Of a stretch of DNA of 64,000 bases, positions 34,943-46,105 are shown one piece after another. Location of the stretch: the NCBI GenBank assembly GCA_963970005.1, contig CAXAMN010022862.1, forward strand, positions 496,646-560,645, in the 5' to 3' direction. The notes under the pieces are model-generated. The model was not told the DNA's origin. It did no database searches and saw only the letters and a list, made by a program, of their open reading frames with translations. The stretch comes from Durusdinium trenchii. Taxonomy: Eukaryota > Sar > Dinophyceae > Suessiales > Symbiodiniaceae. Numbering within the stretch: position 1 is the first letter of the stretch; every line of letters starts with the position of its first letter. The position numbers and the translations under genes are program-made.

Positions 34943-35432
34943 CTAAACCACTATATCTATGTGAAACTATGGGTACATTAAATAGCAACAATAAGAAATA
35001 CATTGAGTGTTTGCCAAAACGTACAGTCAAGTAGAGAACGTGATTCATCAAGGTTATCGCTTGCTGCAGGGGGCCCGCCCTCGCTTTGGCAGGTCCTAGC
35101 AAAATTCCTGATATTCACCACCGTTCTTGACTAAATTTGTCATTGCGCGGTTTGGCGGTGGCTCATATGGGCACTCGCTGATTAGGTGCCCTCTGGCAGC
35201 ACAATCTACCTCGTCTCCATTCTACGATCGCCGTCTGCATTCTGCATGAGCAAGGATTTCAAGACTACGCGTATACTGACCCAAACTGATGGTCTTTTGG
35301 CCTCGAGCCTTGAAAACAACACAGCAACAACTGAAGCCAAAACCAAAGTTGACGCATCAGCAACAAAGGAAGTCGGGCAACAACATATACAACGTACAAA
35401 AACCAAGCAACTACCTGCATGTATATGATATG

Positions 35433-36150
35433 AATCTACTTCAGTGCTCCAGGGTTCTTTCATGGTCAGGGTCCTTTGGTAGACGTCTCCATCTTAGGTC
35501 ACTTAAATTGCTGTTTGGTACATGTGGGTTGATTCATTGATAGGGATCATCTTAGATTTCTGAGAAACGCGCCGCACAAGCGCAATTCGCTGAACAAGCG
35601 TTTGTTGATAATTTGTTCTTGGTTTTAATTCCTGCTCCCCATCCCCAACCCCTTTGTCAGCCAGCGGAATGCCATAACAGGCGCAGCACTCAGTTCAGTG
35701 GGGTCGGATGGGTTTCAACTTCAAAACATCAATTATTTCAAGTTGAAGTTTTGTAGACGTTGTAGGGTCAGTGTCAGACAATTAGAGCTTAGCACACTTG
35801 AGTTGCAGTCGGTGGGTAGGATGGGGGAAGGAAACAAACATAAACAAACACTAACAGTGTCCATGAACCAATGGTTGGTCGAAAAAACATCAAAATAGAA
35901 TTGTTCACAGTTGACAGGTGCGTTGTTTTACAAATGTTGTTGTATGTCATCCTGATTGAGGTGTTCAGGTGGAACTTCTTTGACTTCAGTGACGGTCTGG
36001 GCCACGTCAGCTGCGGGGAAAACAGATTCCAACCAACCATCGACAAGATGGGGAGCGCTGGACAAGCGCATTGGCTGCCTGAAAAATGCAGCCTGGATTT
36101 GGAATCTGTTTTCCCATTGGGGAAATGTGTTGAAAGAGACACCTGGTATC
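35433..36150 (+). repeat. Left terminal inverted repeat arm
   Basis: The 718-bp left arm mirrors 36988-37702. The inner edge is at GGTATC (36145-36150), beyond which similarity stops at once. Confidence 0.85.
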
Positions 36151-36987
36151 AAAGATAATCTTATTTGAATAAATCTGACGTCTCCTCTTAGCCAGACCAT
36201 AGAAAATGGTTGCATTCAATTAAAGATTCTTGGAAATATCTCACCGGAAGGCACCGCTTATGGCTAGACCCTCTGTGAGGGTCTAGCCATTGACAGTTCT
36301 TCATGGAAATTTGTCGCCAGCCCATACATGCTCATGGCGAGCAATTCTAATTGGTTATGTTCAATGGCGAGATATCTGGTTTGGGCCATGGCGAGATATT
36401 CTGGATTGTCCAACGGCGAGATATCCTGCGTTGACCAGTGGCGAGATTTGTGTGTTCATTGGGAGATTTTCTGAGTTGGTCAGCGGCGAGATTTTCCGCA
36501 TCTGTAATTGATTGTAATTGTTATCATTATTGAGTTCTTTTGTTGTATGTCTTGAAACAAAAACACATCGCGCTGCCCTTACAGGGTGAAGTTCTGAGCT
36601 TGCGGATCAACCCCGACATGGACATGGAGGCCCATTCCAAACATCAGATTGGAGTCGTTTGGTTCGACATGGCAGTATGAAGGGGCTGGCCTGCTACATC
36701 AACCTTGTGGGCCTTGTAGTGTTGGACCAGCAGGGCAATTTTCGTCCAGAGGATCTTGCCCATCCTCGGGTCCAGACCTTCATTCAGTCGCAGATTGCCA
36801 CCATCTTCAAGTCAGATGTTGGTACTTCCCCGCTCATTGACAGCCAGATTTCCAGGGTGGTCAAACAGAACCAGGATTCCCAGGTCCAGGCGATCTCGAG
36901 CTTTGGAAATCACTGGCGCTTGTCCAGCGCCCGGTCGCTTTTTCAGCGAGTTACTCACCCTTCACAAAATGGCTAGTCATTTCCAAA

Positions 36988-37702
36988 GATACCAGGTGTC
37001 TCTTTCAACACATTTCCCCAGTGGGAAAACAGATTCCAAATCCAGGCTGCATTTTTCAGGCAGCCAATGCGCTTGTCCAGCGCTCCCCATCTTGTCGATG
37101 GTTGGTTGGAATCTGTTTTCCCTGCAGCTGACGTGGCCCAGACCGTCACTGAAGTCAAAGAAGTTCCACCTGAACACCTCAATCAGGATGACATACAACA
37201 ACATTTGTAAAACAACGCACCTGTCAACTGTGAACAATTCTATTTTGATGTTTTTTCGACCAACCATTGGTTCATGGACACTGTTAGTGTTTGTTTATGT
37301 TTGTTTCCTTCCCCCATCCTACCCACCGACTGCAACTCAAGTGTACTAAGCTCTAATTGTCTGACACTGACCCTACAACGTCTACAAAACTTAACTTGAA
37401 ATAATTGATGTTTTGAAGTTGAAACCCATCCGACCCCACTGAACTGAGTGCTGCGCCTGTTATGGCATTCCGCTGGCTGACAGAGGGGTTGGGGATGGGG
37501 AGCAGGAATTAAAACCAAGAACAAATTATCAACAAAAGCTTGTTCAGCGAATTGCGCTTGTGCGGCGCGATTCTCAGAAATCTAAGATGAACACCATTAA
37601 TGAATCAAACCATGTACCAAGCAACAATTTAAGTGACCTAAGATGGAGACGTCTACCAAAGGACCCTGACCATGAAAGAACCCTGGAGCACTGAAGTAGA
37701 TT
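36988..37702 (-). repeat. Right terminal inverted repeat arm
   Basis: The 715-bp right arm begins at GATACC (36988) and ends at AGTAGATT. It is the reverse complement of 35433-36150 with only scattered differences. Confidence 0.85.
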
Positions 37703-39361
37703 TATGGTGCCTTGTGGTTTTTATGGTCGAAAACGTCTCCCCAGGGGTTCTGCGATGGAAAAGTGAAAAATGCCGCAACTTCCAAAAGTCCGAAAATTGT
37801 TTCTTGTCCATATCGGGTGCCACGGGCGCGAAGCAAATGTTGGAATTGGAAAACAAGCGTCCAATTTTGTAGGTACAACGAAGAAGCAGGATCAGAACGT
37901 AACAAGTGAGAGGCCATGGTGTGGACCCAGCGTACAGTCACAAAAGAACTTCTTGGCGTGCGACACAGTATCGTGTAGCTGTTGTGCGCCGTTCCTGGCT
38001 TAAGGGAGCGGAAACTCTGTGCTTGATGTATTTGTTGTTGCTCTTGGGCGCATTTACGCCACGGCTGGAAGTCTCCTTCGGGGCGTGGCGATTCCCAAAC
38101 TCTAAGTGTGTGCGTCTAGTGTACAAGTACGTTAGCAAAAACAGCATGTTTTGCTGCAAAAAAAGTTGCCCATCACGTCCGTCTTCTGATCATGTCTGGA
38201 CGCCATGGCTCCACCCCCCGCAACATGCATTTTACCATGATTCCTCATGTCAGTGTTCTATGTGAAAAGCAGCACGACAGTACCTATACTGAAACAGAAT
38301 GAAAAGAAGTAGATAGCAGGCACTGCAATTGTATAGACACAAACTCAAGTAGATACATCATGAGCATGTTTAAGCAAATTTAGATGTGATTGCTAGTTCA
38401 CTCGTATAATCTTGTATAGATGCTCTACGCTAATCCTCAGGTATTGCATCAGGCACAGCTTCTTCAGGCGCCTTGAATTCGGACATGTAAACACATGTAA
38501 AACGCAGCTATATACCGATACCAACATGCAAGGCAAATACAAAGGCACGGTGTAGATCACATGCGGCGATATGTGGTGTAGGCGTGTAGACTTCACTGTT
38601 TTTGATGGTGTTGCTGGAACTGTCCAGCTGGGAAAGGGATGGCAAAATATGAATACATTAGTGGTTGGTGGTGCTGGTCAATAAATGAATGGTGTCAGGA
38701 TTTGCATGTTGGAAGCCTATTTCACAATTAGAGCACCACGTAATGGACCTGCCTCTGGGTCAAGTGTTGCTGAGGCTGTTGAAGTTTTAGGTGAGGCTAC
38801 TTTCTACAACATAGGACTAAACTCAAATCCAATGGGACCCATATTGCAGTTTAGAACAGAACGATGCAGGAGCAAATAAGGAGTTAATGATTTTTGGCAA
38901 CCAATTTCAGGGAAAGCCCTGGTAGAGAATACCAAAACCTCAAAGATTAGCAGAACTGATTTAACGTGCAATTTAAAAGAACATACTTTCTAAAAGGAAA
39001 GGAGGGCATGACAGTTGTGTCAATGAAGCTCCCCGCACGTATGTTTTGTGGCCACACGGTTGTCGCATGCCCGGCGACGATGCACCTGACCAGGTGCGTG
39101 CTGCGAAGGTCGACGGGTTCACCGAAGAGGTTCACGCTGTAAACGTGCACCAGCAAGTGATTCAAGAACCACCCATGCTGAAGGCAACGTTCACAGCCGT
39201 GGTGAGTGAGCGCATATGCAGGAAACAACTCCGTCGCCGCCCTTGCCAAGCCAGAGAAGGATGCACGCAAACGCCGGAAAGAGCTTGTCATGAAGGCCAG
39301 GCGGCGCCGATACAAAGCAGTTAGGTTTTCACGTCGAAGCTGCGTGCGGAACAGGAGCCAA
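37703..39361. other. No supported gene
   Basis: Both strands carry short open frames around 38947-39364, one of them basic on the plus strand, but none has a recognised domain or splice support. Confidence 0.35.
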
Positions 39362-39461
39362 TAGATCTAAAGATTTAGGGAATAGTTAGGGATTAGTTAC
39401 GAAAAGATTTAGAGAATAGTTACGAAAGATTTAGGGAATTGTTATGACAGATTTAGGGAAT
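39362..39461 (+). repeat. TTTAGGG-containing ~22-bp array, left part
   Basis: About four to five imperfect units of some 22 bases, each containing TTTAGGG or a variant (GATTTAGGGAATAGTTA core). The array breaks off inside a unit at GGGAAT (39461) and resumes at 40234. Confidence 0.7.
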
Positions 39462-40233
39462 CCGCAGACCCCACACCGTGGGGCGAGGCGTGACTGTCGA
39501 GGTTAGCCTTAGCCTTAAGCCTTAGCCTTAGCCTTAAGCCTTAGCCTTAGCCTTCGACTTCAGCCTTAGCCTTATCCTTAGCCTTAGACCTAGTCCTTAG
39601 CCTTAGACCTAGACCTTACCTCCCCTACCCCTCCGGACCCTTGTTGCAGTGACGAAATCCCGACCCAAAAGCGACGTGATAGCTACGGGATTTGACGTGA
39701 TTGCGACCTGATGGCGACCTGGATTGTCCAAGATTCTGCCATCCCAATTGATTTACATCTTGGGGCACCCTCTCCACCCGCGCGGGAAAATAAGCACGGT
39801 CCAAAATGGTCCAGGGCTCGAATCCCGGGCTGGTCGCGGCGTGGTCCCGGCCAATGCCCTTGCTTTTTCGTAGATTTTGTCACGTTTTCTGTTGGATTTA
39901 TGGGATTTTCCTCGGCTTCTCGAGCATTTTCCTAGGAATGCTCTAGGCTTTGTCTAGATTTTGTTACGTTTTCGGCTGGATGCTTTTCCAAGAATTTTCT
40001 AGCGCTTCCTCTTGTTTTTAGGTTCCCAGATTTCCCCCAAAAATTGGTAACCTTTTGCTAACCTATTTTTTTCCATTGTTGTACTCATGCCTATACGGCT
40101 TTTCCAGCATTTTCGTAGGAATGCTCTTGGCTTTGTCTAGATTTTGGCAGGACCCCGCCCGCGACCATCCCGGGACCCAACCCTGCCACTACATTTTCCC
40201 TTGGGGTCGGCGGCTGCAGGCGGTAGCCTGGTA
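39462..40233. other. 772-bp block interrupting the TTTAGGG array
   Basis: The 22-bp unit stops after GGGAAT at 39461 and continues with AATAGTTATGAAA from 40234. The junctions share AAT, as expected of a 3-bp target duplication. The block has no terminal inverted repeats or poly-A that I can see. It contains the CCTTAG tract and an internally repeated segment (AGGAATGCTCTAGGCTTTGT near 39932 and a variant near 40114). Insertion of an unclassified element is my inference; two independent arrays flanking unique DNA is the alternative. Confidence 0.45.
39503..39622. repeat. CCTTAG hexanucleotide tract
   Basis: Roughly 18 imperfect copies of a CCTTAG/AGCCTT hexamer with a few one- or two-base interruptions. 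It resembles a telomere-like simple repeat but is not the TTTAGGG sequence. Confidence 0.8.
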
Positions 40234-40345
40234 AATAGTTATGAAAGATTTAGGGAATAGTCATGAAAGATTTAGGGAATAGTTTGAAATATTTAGGGAA
40301 TAGTTATGAAAGATTTAGGGAATAGTTCTAGGATAGTTATAGACT
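40234..40345 (+). repeat. TTTAGGG-containing ~22-bp array, right part
   Basis: Four to five further copies of the same unit in the same orientation, fading into diverged copies near 40345 (TAGACTACTTAGGTGATAG). Confidence 0.7.
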
Positions 40346-40615
40346 ACTTAGGTGATAGTGAAGGCAAGGTAGGCAGGAAATATAGGATAAAGAAGGCATC
40401 CAAAAACGTTATAGAGATACATGCTAATATAATACTAATATATATATATAGCGCGAGAGAGAGAGAGAGCGATAGTTTGTTAGTTATATATTGTCCGCAT
40501 ACGGTGTTGCGGTGTGTCAATATATGCAGTATAATGCGGTATACAATATATATATTATATACATCTGATCACCATTGGTAGGCGGTAGGCTCATCAAATT
40601 GGCTCATCAAACACC

Positions 40616-40957
40616 TCATTGCAACCGTTGACCTCCACTTTCACATTGGGGAAAACCCAAATCTGTGCTAGCCGGCTGCTTCTCCCTTGAGCTACCGCCA
40701 ATCCATCTGTGGATAAGCATCAAGCACCCCTGACTCCCGACCCTCTTTTTTTCAAGAAACTGGTAAAGTGCTTCGCACTGCTCAACCACTGGAATCTGCG
40801 CCGTGAGCGCCCGCAAATATTCCTGAATCCTGAAAACCGCGCGGGCAACAGCAAGAGCAAACATGGCAGGACTGTGCAGTTTGTATAGACCTGAGCTCAA
40901 CGGCTCCGAACAAATTGCTTGCCGCACTGAATTCTTGCTGTCATTGATGCTTGGCAT
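40616..40957 (-). CDS. Small unknown protein, candidate
   Basis: An ATG at 40957 opens 113 codons to a TGA at 40616. The central part is helical and protein-like (FALAVARAVFRIQEYLRAL, then CEALYQFLEKKRVG). There is no recognised domain, signal peptide or membrane segment. It could be a complete small gene, a terminal exon or a chance frame; orientation agrees with the other genes. Confidence 0.28.
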   Translation of the reverse strand: MPSINDSKNSVRQAICSEPLSSGLYKLHSPAMFALAVARAVFRIQEYLRALTAQIPVVEQCEALYQFLEKKRVGSQGCLMLIHRWIGGSSREKQPASTDLGFPQCESGGQRLQ

Positions 40958-41591
40958 TGCTTAGCTTGACGAATGTTCTGTCAAACTCCTTGCAGAGCGC
41001 TCTTCAAGAAATCGCCGATTGTGCCTTATTGAATGTGTCCAAACCCACCATTCGGTTCCTATCTGTCACACAATGGCTTTGTGGCTTTCACACTTTGAGC
41101 TGCCTTAAAAGTTCTGGTGCTACTCTTCGAAGAAGAATGAGCACAATGACTTAGCATTCTGAACGACAGTATGCCCACATGCAAACAATGCCATACAATA
41201 TCATCTAACATCCAAGAACTTTCACGACAACTACGTCTCCACTATGTCACGCTCCTTGATTCAAGCGCATCTAGACCTAGTGAACCTCAGAACCCCCCGA
41301 ATTTCACCGGTCGTTGCATGCCCAGGGACTGCCCAAGGATCACTGAACGAACTGTCGCTCGAGGCGGTGGCATTGGCAAGTAACGTGCCAAATACGTTTG
41401 ACCTGGGCCGACCGGATCTCGGATCTTCGCCCAACGCTTAGTAAGGAAAGCGCCAGACGCATAGGAAAGATCCGGCTCCCTCCGTGGAAATAGGACGTTG
41501 AGGATATCTGTAAATTCGCTCAATGAAGTTGTAAGTTAGATAAACATTGTTTAAACGTTCTTGACTCTGCTTCCCAGCCAGGGCTCGTTTG

Positions 41592-41592
<1 letters not shown>

Positions 41593-41622
<30 letters not shown>
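41593..41622 (+). repeat. 30-base poly-A run
   Basis: An uninterrupted run of 30 A. It could be the tail of an old retroposed sequence reading plus, but I can recognise no body upstream. GATCTCGAA is repeated just downstream. The surrounding 41160-43450 holds no gene I support. Confidence 0.8.
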
Positions 41623-41623
<1 letters not shown>

Positions 41624-43450
41624 AATGATCTCGAAGATCTCGAAGACTTCATGGAGACCTGTCGATCATACAGGTCTGAGTGGCTGAGTGCTTGATGTAA
41701 CGACCTCACTTGCTGGAATCGTCGTCGAATCTGCCATTGCGCGTCACCATTGCCTTAGACTCCACCGACTCGCTTTGGTGCTACGGATAGCGAGTGCAAG
41801 ACAGGCAGTGTAAGGTCCAAGCGGATGGTCAAAGTAAACATCACTGGACTGGCTCCTTCGCTGCCGCTACGCAAGACAAACAACTGCCAAAGCAAGTCAC
41901 ACACGCATCTGAAAGACCAGAACCGCACGTCGTGGAGGACACCAAATGGAGTACCACCATGAATGGTGACTGCTTTTCTGAAAAGTGGGAGCAATATGAG
42001 CAATGGCATTGGCCACCGTGCCAACAGGTCCAAAAGGCTCTTGGAACTACAATCTGACTGACTAACCTGGAAGCACAAAATGGCCACGGACCCCGGAAGA
42101 TCATTTGATTCATACATCTTTATACACAAACTTGTGGTGTTCCACTTCCATATTGGTGAGTCGCAGGGTTAATGGGCAAGTTTGGGGGAGAAAACAAGCT
42201 CTTGCTCTCCTGAGTAGCCATCTACCTGGATGCGAAATGGGCATAAATCAGCTTGGCAGCCTGCAGAGCGACGGAACCAACATGTTGCATGTTGAAACAA
42301 GTGCAGCCAAAAGCTCACCTTAAAACACTAAGTACAAGCCACAAGCTAGAAGTAGCCGGAGAGTTCGATTGTCAGCCTCAGCCCTGAGTTTAACTTTGCT
42401 TCTTGATCCCGCCTCTGCTGGCTGTATCACTGAGCTCTGTTGTGGGCGCGCTGTCAAGTCTAAAGCTGTCGATGCACTGCCGGCAGCGAGAGCACATGGC
42501 GCGACGTCGAACGTCGATTTCCGTGGATCTGCGTTTTCGGGCACAAAGTAAGTCATCCGGAGCCTGCTATTCTAAACCATTGTATGCTAATCTCAACAGC
42601 TTCTTGGGTTTCCTGGCGGAATTGCATAACTCTACTACATCTCTCTATATCTCTGTCTCTCCGTATGTATTTTTTGTGTGGCGTGCTGTGCTTACACAAG
42701 TCCCTAGCTGCTTGGATTCCTTATCAGCCGCGAGCGAAGGCGACGGGGCAACACTCAAAGCATGCATCGCTTCCTTGACATGATGGCCTCCGCCCGAACA
42801 GGATGAACCACGAAGTTTCGTTGAATATCTTGGATCAAGACCGGTTGAACGAACTCACGCCGGAGGGCTCTAGGTTCGTCACCTGCAACTCCCCGCTACC
42901 AACTGCACCAACCGAAATTGGCAATCAACCTGATCTGGGAAAGGGTGTTCTTGAAACTCAGCTCCACGTCCAACCTGCACAGCAATGGATGCTGTAGATG
43001 GGAACTTTAAACCTTCATCAAGTGCCAAAGTCCCACCTCCCGGGACTTCTAAGTGGCAAACCAAGAGTCAAAATCCAATACGGGAGCATGAAAAGAATCA
43101 AAAGTGCATAGTGCATTGAGTCGAGGGAGACCAATCTCCTGCCAACCGGCCTCCAGCTGGCCCAAAAACCGATCTGGAATATGACACCACCCTTCGGACC
43201 TCCTTGTTCTCGACCAGCTCCGAGTCAAATGTTATCCTTCTCGCAAGAATGCTCGAAACAGCCCAAGAATCGATGCAACCAATAATCTGACAAGGTAGCT
43301 TTGCAAAGACTCCGTCCAAAAGAACCTCTGGGCTCTGTGATCAACAGCATGATCCGAATGACTTGAACGACTTTTCCGACTGCCTGCTCTCTTTGCTTAG
43401 CAAAGGAAACTGCTGTAGAAAATCCTGGTGCATGCAAAGCTCTGTCAAGG

Positions 43451-46105
43451 TCACCGCAAACTCTGGGTGTTGATGTTCAGGGCGTCTTCCTCGTCAATGT
43501 GCAAATCCAAGCGGGCAGCACTTACGGCCCATTCATCATCTTTGGCCGCAGCTTCCCGCTTCTCAAGCTCTGCAAGTTGCCTCTGGTGCTGCTTCAGTTT
43601 CTTCTCATAGCGGCGCAGCTCTTCAGTGAGGGTCTTATTATCCTTCAAGCGTCGCCAGACCTTGTATTGGACCACCAGGCCCACCAGGCCAGCCAGGGAT
43701 TGTGCTAAGCTGAGTACTGCAATCCATGAAAGTGCATTGGCGATGTCCATACAAAAAGAGCTATCCACTTCCTCAACCCGCTTCCACATGGGTGCACAGT
43801 TTAAGCGTGACGCCAAGCCATTCAAGGAGGTGAGGATTGGCAGCAGTTCTGATTTCAGGTCCGTCGCAAAGGAGGACGTGATGGCCTCTGCTTCCTCACT
43901 GGTCTCTATCATCGCTTGCTTGATCAATTTTGCTTCCGACACCAGGTAGAGCTGAAATTCTGCCACGGAGCAGGAGCGAGCTTGAACAGTGCCATCGGTG
44001 CTAGAAAGGGTGTTGCATAGCAAGGAATCGGTGCTGGTGATGAGTTTCTCCTTGTTTTGGGCATAGCGGAGTGCATTCTGCACTTCCAACGGCAAAGACT
44101 TCAGCTCTGCCGCACTGGGCCGGTCTGTTTGGATCACGAAGCCCCCCCCTGCAGTGCCGTGCAGGAAGCGGTACTGTCCCGGTCCTGCGATGAGTTCCGC
44201 GTAGGCGTTCAGCCCCCGGATCCGGGTCACCTGGTCCGGAGCCACCTCATCACTGGCTGCTAAGCCAGAACCCAAGAGCAAGTTTTCAATGTTGGGATTC
44301 AGAGTCAGCTTTCCCCAAGACCCCGTAGTGTTGTCTGCGGCTTGAGGATCTAGGACAAAGGTGCTCCCAAAGTCTTCAGCTAAAGTGATGAATTGCTCGA
44401 GGAGATCAGCAAATTGGACCCCAACTGGGGGCTCGGTTTTCCGATCATCTAGTTGGTAGAAGGCATCAATCAGAGTTTGTGGGAACTGCAATGACTCTGC
44501 GCCCAAACCAACAGCTGCCAGCATATCACCAGTCCGATTCTGGGACAAACAGGCCTGTGCTAGTCGCACAGCCTCCTGTGCTGCTTTCACCTCGGTGCTT
44601 GAGGCACCTGGTGGTGCAACTACTCCAAAGACCGAGGCATACCGCTCCAAGCCTGCATGCGTCAACAAGTCCTGTCGGACGAAGACACAGGCTTCCGCCA
44701 CCGGGATGGACAAAAACAAAAGAAAGGAGCCAATCGCCATGGCCATCACCGCATGAGCAAAGCCACAGCACCATGATGTGAGGTGGAGCCGACCACTTGG
44801 CAAGCGGGCCATGTTCTTCCTCAAGCGCACACGTGTCCGTATCAATGCCACCCAGCCAATTACAGCTCCGACACCCGCAAGCACTGCAGCAAAAGTAAAA
44901 AGAAAGTTTCTGATGGACTCGACTGTGTCTATATGAGGCCGGTTCTTTACCCACAAATATGCCAGTGCTTCTTTGACCACAGCTTCGTTGAAGACACTGA
45001 AGGAGAAGTTCGCACTTTTCAGGTTCTTCGCCAAATCTGTAAGGTTCTCTCCTGTCAGGTCTCTCTCTGCATTTTGCCGAATGTTCGCAATTGCCGCAGA
45101 TGAGGATTGCGACAACTCCTTCAACATGGCATTCAGCAAACCATTCGCAGGAAAACCCAAAGGTGGTGCTGCCTCCGGCCCATCCAAGCCCCTACCGAGG
45201 GCCAAATTACAAAACACACATCTGTGATCAAGTAGGCGCCGTGGGGCAGTGACTCCAGCCACCTGCGAAAGCGTTTCGACCAGATGTTGCAAGCGCTGCT
45301 GCAGGAAAGCATGCTTGGTGGAGAAGGTCACCGACGTCCTAAGCACCTCGTTGAGTCTCCGGACAGATCGACTATCAGCATCAAATGCCGTACCTACGGT
45401 GCTCAACCGTCTCAATGCAGGTTCCATCCCCAGAAACCATCCCGAGCCATGCAGGATTTCTTTGGCAAAGTGATGAGCTACGCAAAGGTTCAAGTTCACC
45501 GCTCTATGCAGGGTCTGGCTGGCATCTATGACGGGGAAGCACAATGCAATGATGAGGGTGCTGGCGATACTCCAAACCACAAGGCCAATGATGATATAGG
45601 TCCGAGACGTTCTCTTGGGTTCAGCTCGTTCTCGACAACAAATCATCTGTCTGCAACATCGACAGCAGGCCACGAAGCAACATGTGCACCAAAGGAATAG
45701 AAGGACAACAAAGAAGATCAGTGGGAGTCCAAAGGGAATGATCAGTGAGATGAAGTAGTCCATCCAAGCATTGCTACATGCTTCAGGATCCATCCGAGCC
45801 ATGCCACAGCGCTGCTGTGTTTCGGAGAGAAGCCTTCCCACTTGTTCTTGGCGGAAGTTCGTGAAAAGGCTTGGCAAGGATCCAGGACCTCCAACAGGCT
45901 TCTCACTCAGATCTGGCACGGGATATTCAACACCTCTTCGGATTTCTTCAGGCTGTTGGCTGATTCTAGAACATACGAAGTCCGTGCTGGCCGTCAAGGA
46001 CTCGCTGTCTACGGGAGCATCCTCTGGCCAGATTCGGTTCGGAGTGACCGTTGCCGGCAGTTGGCTCTCAGCCGCCCAAAACAACGGAAGGAGAATCAAA
46101 ATCAT
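43451..46105 (-). CDS. Prominin-like five-span membrane glycoprotein
   Basis: The ATG at 46105 gives a signal peptide (MILILLPLFWAAESQL) and an uninterrupted frame of 884 residues. Topology matches prominins: TM1 at ~117-146, a Cys-rich cytosolic loop (CTCCFVACCRCC and MICC), TM2 at ~170-193, a first lumenal loop of about 205 residues, TM3 at ~400-422, TM4 at ~445-470, a second large loop of about 320 residues, and TM5 at ~791-817. The cytosolic tail forms a coiled coil (ELRRYEKKLKQHQRQLAEL). Possible N-glycosylation sites include NLTD, NFSF, NRTG and NTTG in the loops. Prominins shape highly curved plasma-membrane protrusions and bind cholesterol. Assignment rests on architecture; sequence identity is too low to judge by eye. 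Upstream frame to 46228 lacks an ATG and is probably untranslated. Confidence 0.75.
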   Translation of the reverse strand: MILILLPLFWAAESQLPATVTPNRIWPEDAPVDSESLTASTDFVCSRISQQPEEIRRGVEYPVPDLSEKPVGGPGSLPSLFTNFRQEQVGRLLSETQQRCGMARMDPEACSNAWMDYFISLIIPFGLPLIFFVVLLFLWCTCCFVACCRCCRQMICCRERAEPKRTSRTYIIIGLVVWSIASTLIIALCFPVIDASQTLHRAVNLNLCVAHHFAKEILHGSGWFLGMEPALRRLSTVGTAFDADSRSVRRLNEVLRTSVTFSTKHAFLQQRLQHLVETLSQVAGVTAPRRLLDHRCVFCNLALGRGLDGPEAAPPLGFPANGLLNAMLKELSQSSSAAIANIRQNAERDLTGENLTDLAKNLKSANFSFSVFNEAVVKEALAYLWVKNRPHIDTVESIRNFLFTFAAVLAGVGAVIGWVALIRTRVRLRKNMARLPSGRLHLTSWCCGFAHAVMAMAIGSFLLFLSIPVAEACVFVRQDLLTHAGLERYASVFGVVAPPGASSTEVKAAQEAVRLAQACLSQNRTGDMLAAVGLGAESLQFPQTLIDAFYQLDDRKTEPPVGVQFADLLEQFITLAEDFGSTFVLDPQAADNTTGSWGKLTLNPNIENLLLGSGLAASDEVAPDQVTRIRGLNAYAELIAGPGQYRFLHGTAGGGFVIQTDRPSAAELKSLPLEVQNALRYAQNKEKLITSTDSLLCNTLSSTDGTVQARSCSVAEFQLYLVSEAKLIKQAMIETSEEAEAITSSFATDLKSELLPILTSLNGLASRLNCAPMWKRVEEVDSSFCMDIANALSWIAVLSLAQSLAGLVGLVVQYKVWRRLKDNKTLTEELRRYEKKLKQHQRQLAELEKREAAAKDDEWAVSAARLDLHIDEEDALNINTQSLR

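Larger units (their letters stand above)
35433..37702. mobile_element. DNA element with ~717-bp terminal inverted repeats
   Basis: The left arm (35433-36150) and right arm (36988-37702) are near-identical reverse complements over ~717 bp, differing at only a handful of sites and small indels by eye. They flank an 837-bp middle. Ends read AATCTACTTCAG...CTGAAGTAGATT, and TATG occurs directly outside both ends (35429-35432; 37703-37706), a likely 4-bp target duplication. The middle has a plus-strand coding-like frame (36659-36976, with NLVGLVVLDQQGNFRPEDL), and the arms carry another (IPGVSFNTFPQWENRFQ, ending EHLNQDDIQQHL), so the element may hold fragments of a captured or transposase gene. 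No DDE motif is identified. Foldback or long-TIR transposon is my reading; high arm identity suggests recent origin or gene conversion. Confidence 0.75.

Noticed and set aside
36756-37349. 197-codon plus-strand frame across the inverted-repeat element
   Set aside because: It crosses the spacer/arm junction in a frame different from the better coding-like reading and has Ser/Arg-rich chance composition.
39209-39364. Basic plus-strand peptide (DARKRRKELVMKARRRR)
   Set aside because: No upstream start or exon, plus orientation, and both strands open; too little to call a gene.
39795-39845. tRNA-like T-arm (GGGCTCGAATCCCGGG)
   Set aside because: No matching acceptor stem, anticodon arm or D-arm at the proper spacing; at most a distant tRNA-derived relic.
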